Of a DNA stretch of 64,000 nucleotides, positions 56,425-64,000 are shown one piece after another. Origin of the DNA: a bacterium (GTDB lineage: Bacteria; CAIWAD01); contig JAUXWS010000041.1 in NCBI GenBank assembly GCA_030685015.1, positions 1 through 64,000 of the forward strand, given 5' to 3'. Both the position numbers and the translations under genes were made by a program. Under the pieces are notes generated by a model. That model was not told the origin of the DNA, did no database searches, and saw nothing but the letters and a program-made list of their open reading frames with translations. The number at the start of each line of letters is the position of its first letter. The stretch's first letter is position 1.

Positions 56425-57093
56425 GTGCGAGTGATCCTCTTCGGCGCCTCCGGCATGGTGGGCATGGGTGTCCTGCTGGAATGCCTGGACGACCCGCGGG
56501 TGGAATCCGTGCTGGCGGTGGGCCGGCGCCCCTGCGGCCTGACCCACGGCAAGCTGCGGGAATGGCTGCGGGAGGACTTCTTCGACTGGTCCGACGCCGG
56601 GGACAGGCTGGCCGACCTCGACGCCTGCTTCTTCTGCCTGGGCGTCTCCGCGGCCGGACTGGACGAGGCGGCCTACACGCGCCTCACCCATGATCTCACC
56701 CTGGCGGTGGCCGAAGCCCTCCTGGTCGCCAACCCCGGCCTTGTCTTCTGCTATGTGTCGGGCCAGGGCACGGACTCCAGTGAGCGGGGCCGGATGATGT
56801 GGGCGCGGGTCAAGGGCCGCACCGAGAATCGGCTGCTGGCCATGCCCTTCCCCTCAGCCTTCATGTTCCGAGCGGGTCTCATCCAGCCGCTGCGCGGGGT
56901 GCGTTCGCGTACCCGGCTCTACCAGGCCCTCATCACCATGATGATGCCCCTTTTCCCGCTCCTGCGGCGGCTGTTTCCAAACCAGATCTGCACCAGCGCC
57001 AGCCTGGGGCGCGCCATGATCAAGGTGGCCGGCAAGGGCTGGCCCGGCCCGGTGCTGGAAGCCCGCGACATCCAGGCGGCGGGGGGACAATGA
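56425..57093 (+). CDS. NAD(P)-binding atypical SDR (NmrA/HTATIP2-like)
   Basis: 222 residues. GTG start with AAGGAGA upstream. N-terminal Rossmann motif VILFGASGMVGMGVL and VGRRPCGL for the adenosine side; mid-region YVSGQGTDSSERGRMMWARVKG contains the Ser and Lys typical of this branch. It is likely an oxidoreductase or NAD(P)-sensing protein; substrate unknown. The gene lies directly behind a REP-like hairpin. Confidence 0.75.
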   Translation: MRVILFGASGMVGMGVLLECLDDPRVESVLAVGRRPCGLTHGKLREWLREDFFDWSDAGDRLADLDACFFCLGVSAAGLDEAAYTRLTHDLTLAVAEALLVANPGLVFCYVSGQGTDSSERGRMMWARVKGRTENRLLAMPFPSAFMFRAGLIQPLRGVRSRTRLYQALITMMMPLFPLLRRLFPNQICTSASLGRAMIKVAGKGWPGPVLEARDIQAAGGQ

Positions 57094-57410
57094 AGGAGAC
57101 GGACTCCCCGACGGGTTGCAGCTGCCAGCCGGCGTCCGCCGGTGACGTGCGCGTCCATCATCATGGCCGCCGTGCTTCGTGGGAAGGCCGCGCACCGGCT
57201 TCCGGCCAGACCTGGCCGGACAGGACGAGGAGGGGCGGCAGCGGCTGCTGGCCCGCGTCTCGGGCAGCTATCGGCGCGGCAACGAGCGGGCCACGGCCCG
57301 GCATCCCCGCAACACGTGGTGATGGACACGGCGTTAGGCCTTGGAGCACGGCGGAGTTTATTCGTACCATTGCCGTCTGAAATTCACCTCAAGAGTTCAG
57401 GAAAACCACA
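57094..57410. other. Interval with a decayed coding fragment
   Basis: 317 bp without an intact gene. A stretch ending at a stop at 57320-57322 reads DLAGQDEEGRQRLLARVSG and on to RHPRNTW, which looks like the end of a former gene, but no start or upstream part is recognisable. Confidence 0.35.
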
Positions 57411-57794
57411 GTGGACAATCCGCGCCTCGTCTTCGACCGCCTGGACCAACGCATCACCGCCTGGATGGCCGAGCACGGCCTGGCCCTGCTGTGCGTCAGC
57501 GTCGGTTTCATCTTCTTCTGGTTCGGCCTGCTCAGATTCTTCGCCGGTCTCAGCCCGGCGCAGGAGCTGGCCACCCGCACGATCAGCCTGCTCAGCTTCT
57601 CGCTGGTGCCGCCCGCCGTCGCCATCATCGTGCTGGCGGCCTGGGAGACGGCCATCGGGCTGGGCCTGGTCTTTCGCATCCAGCTGCGCGCCACCGTGCG
57701 CGACGGACGCCTGCTGGTGGCCGGCCCCCGCAGTGGCCGGGCGCAGACCGCCCACGGCTGGAGCGACATGAAGCCAGCGGGAGGCCGCCCATGA
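57411..57794 (+). CDS. DoxX/DUF417-like membrane protein, possibly truncated
   Basis: 127 residues, GTG start. Helices include [21 protein letters not shown] and [20 protein letters not shown], which match a DoxX-like family that normally continues into further hydrophobic segments. Here the last 40 residues are polar and unrelated ([19 protein letters not shown]), suggesting a frameshift or truncation. Its stop overlaps the cysE start by ATGA. Confidence 0.55.
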   Translation: MDNPRLVFDRLDQRITAWMAEHGLALLCVSVGFIFFWFGLLRFFAGLSPAQELATRTISLLSFSLVPPAVAIIVLAAWETAIGLGLVFRIQLRATVRDGRLLVAGPRSGRAQTAHGWSDMKPAGGRP

Positions 57795-58738
57795 GCGCCC
57801 GACCCCGACCCATCCAGACCGGCCTGCCCGACTACACCAGCCGCCTGGTCGAGACTTTCTTCACGGAAGGCCCCGCCGCCCAGTATTTGGACGGCCGGCG
57901 CCGCCTGCCCTCGGCGGACAAGACGGTGGACCTGCTGGGACGCATCTTCTCCGTGCTCTATCCCGGCTATTTCGGCAGCCAGCATCTCACGCCCGAGAAC
58001 GTGGCCTACCACGTGGGCGCCCTGCTGGACGACATCGCCGCCGGGCTGGACGAGCTGGCCTACCTGGCCTACCGCAGCGAATGCGGCGAGGACGATCCCT
58101 GCGAGCACTGCGCCCGCGAAGCGGACCGCGCCGTGGAGGGGTTCACCGCCCGCCTGCCGGAGGTGCGCCGCCTCCTCGTGCTGGATCTGCAGGCCGCCCA
58201 CGACGGCGACCCGGCCGCCCGCAACATGGCCGAGATCCTGCTCGCCTACCCGGGCATGGAGGCGGTCACCGTCTACCGCATCGCCCATCTGCTCCACGAG
58301 CAGGGCGTGCCGCTCATCCCGCGCATCATGACGGAGCACGCCCACCGCCGCACGGGCATCGACATCCACCCCGGGGCGCGCATCGGGCGCAGCTTCTTCA
58401 TCGACCACGGCACGGGCGTGGTGATCGGCGAGACAACGGACATCGGCGACAACGTGAAGATCTACCAGGGCGTGACCCTGGGGGCGCTCTCCTTCCCCAA
58501 GGACGAGCGGGGCCGCCTCATCCGCGGCGCCAAGCGCCATCCCACCATCGAGGACGGCGTGGTCATCTATGCCGGCGCCACCATCCTGGGCGGAGGCACG
58601 GTCATCGGCAAAGGCGCCGTGATCGGCGGCAACACCTGGGTGACGCACTCCATCCCGGCGGGGGGACGGGTGATCAGCACGCCCCAGGAGCAGCGCATCG
58701 AGGCGGGATCCACCGGAGAGGGGACGGATTCCCTTTGA
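57791..58738 (+). CDS. cysE: Serine O-acetyltransferase (EpsC-type CysE)
   Basis: 315 residues. A helical N-terminal half (about 1-175) precedes the left-handed beta-helix with hexapeptide repeats; [19 protein letters not shown] supplies catalytic His and Asp, followed by [20 protein letters not shown]. The enzyme acetylates serine with acetyl-CoA, the first step of cysteine synthesis. The acceptor enzyme gene cysK follows 145 bp later but is broken. The start overlaps the previous stop by ATGA. Confidence 0.95.
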   Translation: MSARPRPIQTGLPDYTSRLVETFFTEGPAAQYLDGRRRLPSADKTVDLLGRIFSVLYPGYFGSQHLTPENVAYHVGALLDDIAAGLDELAYLAYRSECGEDDPCEHCAREADRAVEGFTARLPEVRRLLVLDLQAAHDGDPAARNMAEILLAYPGMEAVTVYRIAHLLHEQGVPLIPRIMTEHAHRRTGIDIHPGARIGRSFFIDHGTGVVIGETTDIGDNVKIYQGVTLGALSFPKDERGRLIRGAKRHPTIEDGVVIYAGATILGGGTVIGKGAVIGGNTWVTHSIPAGGRVISTPQEQRIEAGSTGEGTDSL

Positions 58739-58883
58739 TGGGTGATGCATCGCGGCGTCACGTGGCGGCGCCGGGCGAGGCAGGACAAGCGGAGCAGCCA
58801 CTTCATCAGATCGGCGGCGCCATCACGCCAGGGACGGAGTCGCCGGAGCAAACACACAGCGTGAATGGAGCAAGGGAGGGCGC

Positions 58884-59846
<963 letters not shown>

Positions 59847-59893
59847 GGGCGGGTGCGGCCGCGGCGGTCGGCGGGGCGACTGTCCCGGATCGG

Positions 59894-60427
59894 TCAGGTC
59901 TCGACGGGCGCCGGGTGCAACACCCTCCAACAGCGCCGCAGGCCCACCGCGCTGCTGATGCTGACCAGCGTGTCGGAAAGCAGCCCGGGGAGGGATCCCA
60001 CCAGCAGGTTGTGTCCCACCCAGAAGGGGATCGTCACAAGCAGGATGATGCGGAAGGGCAGGACCTTCGTCTGGTAGCGCCCCAGGCTGATGCCCGCCAT
60101 GCCCAGGGCGGCATAGACGCTGGCCGCCCCCGACCAGGTGAAGACCAGGCCAAGGCCGATGGCGGGCAGGGTGAGCAGATAGACAGTGCGGAAGCCGGGC
60201 CTGGTGCCCAGGGGGATGGCGGCCAGGGCCTGCAGGGCGGCCAGGGCGTTCATGAGGCTGCCCGTGAAAGCGCCGATCAGGGCGTAGTGGGCCAGGAAGC
60301 AGAGCCCCGCGACGGCTTGCACCAGCAGCATGACACCCCGCCGGCCGAGCAGGGGCCACAGGATGTTGAGCAGGACGCCGGCCAGTCCCAGCAGCAGCGC
60401 CGTCGTGCTCGCAGGCAAGTTCTCCAT
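59894..60427 (-). CDS. YgjV family inner-membrane protein
   Basis: 177 residues with five or six helices. AVAGLCFLAHYALIGAFTGSLMNALAALQ is the landmark of the YgjV family, whose function is unknown. GGGAG lies six bases before the ATG. Confidence 0.8.
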   Translation of the reverse strand: MENLPASTTALLLGLAGVLLNILWPLLGRRGVMLLVQAVAGLCFLAHYALIGAFTGSLMNALAALQALAAIPLGTRPGFRTVYLLTLPAIGLGLVFTWSGAASVYAALGMAGISLGRYQTKVLPFRIILLVTIPFWVGHNLLVGSLPGLLSDTLVSISSAVGLRRCWRVLHPAPVET

Positions 60428-60583
60428 TGGGCTCCCGGCCTGGTCATGACCCCGGCCGCGCTCCACGCCGCGGCGGCGTCCCAATGTCGGCAAGGACGAG
60501 CGCAGGCCCAATGCAGACGGGGGACCATCCTACTTTGAGTGACCGGGTCCGAGCATCCAAGGCTGGTTCCAGCGAGAGCGACC

Positions 60584-61311
60584 ATGCGATCATCGCTTCA
60601 GTCAGAAGGCAGGGCCGTCGTCTGCGTTGTGATGCTGTCGGTCAACATGGTGGCCGTGGCCCTGCCCGTCGGCGCCACCACGCCGGATCCTGTCCCGGCA
60701 CATGACCGCGCCGTCGCCATAGGCAGGAGGAGACGTGACGCGTCGCCCGGCTGTTGGAGCCGTTGTGTGAAGGCCGCGGCGCCAAGCTGCGCTGGTTCCG
60801 CCACCCCATGCTCAACACGGGACCGGACCGGGAGACCAAGGCCGCGTTCGAGGACTGGCTGGCGCAACGGGGTTGGCGCGTCGCCCCCGTCACCTTCGAC
60901 AACGACGAGTACGTGTTCGACCGGGCCCACGATCCGGCCCGCGAACGGGGCGAGATGGATCTGCAGCGGCGGCTGGCCACCGGTTACCTGCGCTACATGG
61001 AATCTGTTGCCGACCACTACGAGGAGCTGTCCCGCCGCCTGTTGGGGCACGAGCCGGCCCAGGTCCTGCTCCTGCACGCCAACTGGCTGAACGCGGAGCA
61101 CCTGGACGGACTGGTCGCCATGCTCCACGGCCGCGGCTGCCGCTTCGTGCCGCTGGAAGAAGCCCTGGCGGACACGGCCTATCAGCTGCCCGACGCCTTC
61201 ATTGGAAAGCGCGGCATCTCCTGGTTGGAGCGTTGGGCGATCACCCGGGGGATCGATCCCGGTCCCATGCCTGCGGCTCTCCCCTGGGTGCGACAGGCCG
61301 CGGGCTTGTAG
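60584..61311 (+). pseudogene. Polysaccharide deacetylase with internal deletion
   Basis: An N-terminal signal-peptide-like piece (from ATG 60584: MRSSLQSEGRAVVCVVML...) and, in a different frame from about 60739, the C-terminal half of a NodB-type deacetylase (LRWFRHPMLNTG, VTFDNDEYVFDRAHD, LLLHANWLNAEHL, GISWLERWA). About 120 residues with the catalytic DD and metal His motifs are missing between them. The product cannot be active. Confidence 0.75.
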
Positions 61312-61420
61312 GAAAGGATTCCTGGACTTCCCCATGTTGTGGCCGCCGGGCGGCGAGGCGGAGCGGCGTCGGGGAAGTGCCCGCGCCGGAGGCCGAACCT
61401 GCCGAAAAGAGAAAGGGCGC

Positions 61421-61924
61421 ATGATGCGCATCGCAACGACGAGCGGAACCCTGGCGCTGCTGGCCGGACTTCTGTGGGCCGGCGCGGCCAGCGCAGAATG
61501 GCTGGGACTGGGCGTGATGCTGGGCGAGCCCACCGGCTTGTCGGCCAAGACCTGGCTGGACAAGACGCGGGCCCTGGATTTCGGCCTGGCCTGGACCCTG
61601 TCCGACGACCAGGATCTCCACCTCCACGCCGACTACCTGCTGCACAACCGCACGCTGCTCGCCCAGAGCGGCGTCCCGGGCGGCCTCACCTTCTACTACG
61701 GGGTGGGAGGACGCCTGCAGCTGCGCGATGACGACGACGGCCGCGGCCGCGACAACGACGACGACAAGGACCGGCTGGGCCTGCGCATCCCGCTGGGCAT
61801 CGCCTGGACGCCGCCCGCCACGCCCCTCGATGTCTTCCTGGAGGTGGTGCCGGTCGTGGACATCATCCCGGACACGGAGGCGGGCTTCAACGGCGCCTTG
61901 GGCGTGCGCTTCTGGTTCAAGTAG
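61421..61924 (+). CDS. Small outer-membrane barrel protein, paralogue 1
   Basis: 167 residues with signal peptide (to about 25). The mature part starts EWLGLGVMLGEPTGLSAKTWLDKTRALDFGL and ends in a barrel-closing VRFWFK. A strongly acidic loop of about 18 residues (DDDDGRGRDNDDDKDR) sits in the middle. It shares about 55% identity by eye with the gene at 62132. Family function unknown; the acidic loop could bind Ca2+ (inference). Confidence 0.7.
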   Translation: MMRIATTSGTLALLAGLLWAGAASAEWLGLGVMLGEPTGLSAKTWLDKTRALDFGLAWTLSDDQDLHLHADYLLHNRTLLAQSGVPGGLTFYYGVGGRLQLRDDDDGRGRDNDDDKDRLGLRIPLGIAWTPPATPLDVFLEVVPVVDIIPDTEAGFNGALGVRFWFK

Positions 61925-61986
61925 TCCCGGCGCTGCCCGCAGCACATCCGTCTGGCACGCACCCTTAGCCCAAGCTTCACATTTCT

Positions 61987-62015
61987 GCGAGCGGAAACAT
62001 CCGCGCGCCTTTTTT
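61987..62015 (+). terminator. Intrinsic terminator between the paralogues
   Basis: GCGAGCGGA-AACA-TCCGCGCGC forms a nine-position stem with one mismatch, followed by C and six T. The next 115 bases (to 62131) are AT-rich and probably hold the promoter of the second paralogue. Confidence 0.65.
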
Positions 62016-62131
62016 CATTGTCCGTATATGACGATTTTGATGTCATAACTCAATCAATAGTGTTTTCTTTAGTACGAAAATTGATGAAGAGAAAAATTGA
62101 AGGAAGAATCAAAAAAGGATTGGAGCAGATT

Positions 62132-62617
62132 ATGCGGAAATTATGGAGCCTACTCCTGTTGAGTCTGGCTGTACAGCCGGTCGCGGCAAGGCTGGGAGTC
62201 GGGGTCATGATTGGCGAGCCGACGGGCCTGAACGCCAAGCTCTGGCTGGACAAGACGCACGCCCTGGACTTCGGGTTGGCATGGTCGCTGTCGGAACACC
62301 AGGACATGCATGTGCATGCCGACTACCTCTTCCACAACAACAACGTGTTCGCGAACAGCGGCGCTTCGGGGCTCCTCTCCCTCTTCTACGGGATCGGCGG
62401 GCGCATGCGCATCCATGACGACAACAACGACCATAATGGCAACGACAACGACCGCGACAAGAACCGGGTGGGCGTTCGCATCCCCGTCGGGATCGACTGG
62501 GTGCTGCCGCGCGCGCCGGTCGACTTCTTCATGGAACTGGCGCCGGTGGTTGATCTGATGCCTGACACGCACCTGGACGTGGAGGGCGGCATCGGCGTGC
62601 GCTTCTGGTTTAGGTGA
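62132..62617 (+). CDS. Small outer-membrane barrel protein, paralogue 2
   Basis: 161 residues. Signal peptide, then [22 protein letters not shown], nearly the same as in paralogue 1, an Asp/Asn-rich loop ([17 protein letters not shown]), and the closing VRFWFR. GGAG lies before the ATG. Its own AT-rich promoter region separates it from paralogue 1, so the two may be differently regulated. The 3' end overlaps the convergent trpB gene by eight bases. Confidence 0.7.
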   Translation: MRKLWSLLLLSLAVQPVAARLGVGVMIGEPTGLNAKLWLDKTHALDFGLAWSLSEHQDMHVHADYLFHNNNVFANSGASGLLSLFYGIGGRMRIHDDNNDHNGNDNDRDKNRVGVRIPVGIDWVLPRAPVDFFMELAPVVDLMPDTHLDVEGGIGVRFWFR

Positions 62618-63989
62618 GCGACGCCAGGCCGGTGACCTTCGGCAGCTGTTCCATTGCCTCGTCGACCTGCTCCTGCGAGTAGGTGTGGTTCTCCAGCTGC
62701 CCGGCCAAGTAGGCGTCATAGGCCATCATGTCGAAGTGGCCGTGGCCGGACAAGTTGAAGGCGATCACCTTGCGGACGCCATCGCGCTTGCAGATGAGGG
62801 CCTCATCGATGGCGGCGCGCACGGCGTGTGCCGATTCCGGGGCCGGGATGATCCCCTCGGCGCGGATGAATTGCACGGCGGCGTCGAAAGTCTCCAGCTG
62901 TCCCACGGCCCGCGCTTCAATGTCGCCATGATCGACCAGCGCGCTGACGCTGGGCGCCATGCCGTGGTAACGCAGTCCGCCCGCATGGATGGCCGGCGGG
63001 ACGAACCCGTGCCCCAGGGTGTGCATCCGGACGACCGGCGCCGTGGCTGCCGCATCGCCGAAATCGTAGGTGTAGCGGCCCCGGGTGAGGGACGGACAGG
63101 AGGCCGGCTCCACGGCCACCACGCGGACCCGCGCGCCCGTGGCGAACTTCTTCCACAGGAAGGGATAGGCGAAGCCGGCGAAGTTTGACCCACCGCCGGC
63201 GCAGGCGATCACCACGTCCGGGTACTCGCCGGCCATCTCCATTTGCTCCAGGGCCTCCAGGCCGATCACCGTCTGGTGCATGAGGACATGCCCCAACACG
63301 CTTCCCAGGCTGTACTTCTTGGCGCCCCCCGAGGAGGCCGCCACCTCCACCGCCTCCGAGATGGCCATGCCCAGCGACCCCGGCGAGTCCGGCGACTCGG
63401 CCAACACCCGCCGGCCATAGGCCGTGCGATCCGTGGGGCTGGCGTGGACCTCGGCCCCATAGGTCTGCATGATGACCCGGCGGTAGGGCTTTTGGTGGAA
63501 GGAGACCTTCACCATGTAGATCTCCAGGGCCAGGCCGAAGAAATGGCAGGCCATGGCCAGTGCGCTTCCCCATTGACCAGCGCCGGTCTCTGTCGTCAAG
63601 GCCTTGGTGCCGGCTTCCTTGTTGAAGAAGGCCTGTGCCACGGCGGTGTTGGGTTTGTGCGAGCCCACCGGGGAGACGCCCTCGTACTTGAAATAGATGT
63701 GAGCCGGTGTATCCAGAGCCCGTTCCAGCCGGATGGCCCGGATCATGGGCGTGGGGCGCCACAGGCGATAGACTTCGCGCACCGGCTCGGGAATCTCCAC
63801 CCAGCGCTCGGTGCTGACCTCCTGTTGGATCAAGGACATGGGAAAGAGCACCGACAGGAAGTCCGGCGTGACGGGCTCCAAGGTGGCGGGATGCAACACG
63901 GGCGCCGGCGGCACGGGCATGTCGGCATTGATGTTGTACCAGGTTCGCGGCAGGCGGTCGGCGGGCAGGCTGTAGCGATGCTCACTCAT
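62610..63989 (-). CDS. trpB: Tryptophan synthase beta chain, TrpB2 type
   Basis: 459 residues, longer than the classical 400-residue TrpB. Pyridoxal-phosphate Lys in [37 protein letters not shown] for phosphate binding, and LSGHGHFD near the end. TrpB2 enzymes join indole and serine and often work without TrpA. No trpA lies in the window. GGAGG precedes the ATG. Confidence 0.9.
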   Translation of the reverse strand: MSEHRYSLPADRLPRTWYNINADMPVPPAPVLHPATLEPVTPDFLSVLFPMSLIQQEVSTERWVEIPEPVREVYRLWRPTPMIRAIRLERALDTPAHIYFKYEGVSPVGSHKPNTAVAQAFFNKEAGTKALTTETGAGQWGSALAMACHFFGLALEIYMVKVSFHQKPYRRVIMQTYGAEVHASPTDRTAYGRRVLAESPDSPGSLGMAISEAVEVAASSGGAKKYSLGSVLGHVLMHQTVIGLEALEQMEMAGEYPDVVIACAGGGSNFAGFAYPFLWKKFATGARVRVVAVEPASCPSLTRGRYTYDFGDAAATAPVVRMHTLGHGFVPPAIHAGGLRYHGMAPSVSALVDHGDIEARAVGQLETFDAAVQFIRAEGIIPAPESAHAVRAAIDEALICKRDGVRKVIAFNLSGHGHFDMMAYDAYLAGQLENHTYSQEQVDEAMEQLPKVTGLASLT

Positions 63990-64000
63990 GGGGACCTCCA

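Overview
This is a GC-rich chromosomal window from a bacterium, probably an uncultivated-type lineage of the Fibrobacteres-Chlorobi-Bacteroidetes (FCB) superphylum such as Delongbacteria, Eisenbacteria or KSB1-like groups. The lineage is inference. It rests on a gingipain-like PorU peptidase followed directly by a PorV-like barrel, on secreted proteins ending in a 'NPFNP' FlgD-like/type IX sorting domain (6842-7423, 31530-36119, 53245-54887), on many Sec-exported lipoproteins and beta-barrels, and on an XPB-type helicase. No rRNA, CRISPR array or prophage is present. Two tRNAs (Val, Asp) lie at 48.8-48.96 kb.

Layout. 0-12 kb: ettA, secreted proteins, an AT-richer GT-C glycosyltransferase bounded by identical 19-bp direct repeats and broken genes, three very small genes, a PNGase F-like enzyme and a barrel protein. 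11.9-20 kb: a small envelope-stress cassette, a CheB-CheR-PAS fusion overlapping a PAS histidine kinase that is frameshifted, nhaA, and a SpoIIE-type phosphatase. 19.9-29.4 kb (minus strand): a long, tightly overlapping gene series. In transcription order it is a PH-like membrane protein, a small protein, an amidohydrolase with a histone-H1-like tail, GlmL/MutL, a HEPN-MNT pair and a PstI/BsuBI-type restriction-modification pair whose nuclease gene is broken, followed by a WD40-like lipoprotein. 29.5-39.7 kb: yjbQ-XPB helicase, the PorU-PorV pair, a lipoprotein, an SLBB export-type protein and a barrel protein. 39.8-48.8 kb: mutY, an S9 peptidase, a pteridine-reductase-like SDR, a REP-associated transposase with hairpins, and a CoA-acylating aldehyde dehydrogenase paired with a PduL homologue that lacks the zinc-binding HxH motifs. 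48.8-64 kb: tRNAs, small redox and membrane genes, an NAD-binding DUF1932-macrodomain fusion, secreted proteins, an SMR exporter, cysE with a broken cysK, a deleted polysaccharide deacetylase, two paralogous small barrels and a TrpB2-type tryptophan synthase.

No single large undescribed system is obvious. The strongest leads are the DUF1932-macrodomain fusion, the restriction/HEPN-MNT block embedded by ATGA overlaps in a metabolic operon, the histone-tailed amidohydrolase, the zinc-less PduL, and a two-copy REP-like hairpin family next to its likely transposase. At least four otherwise well-conserved genes carry single-event frameshifts. Part of the decay could therefore be sequencing error, and each case is flagged.
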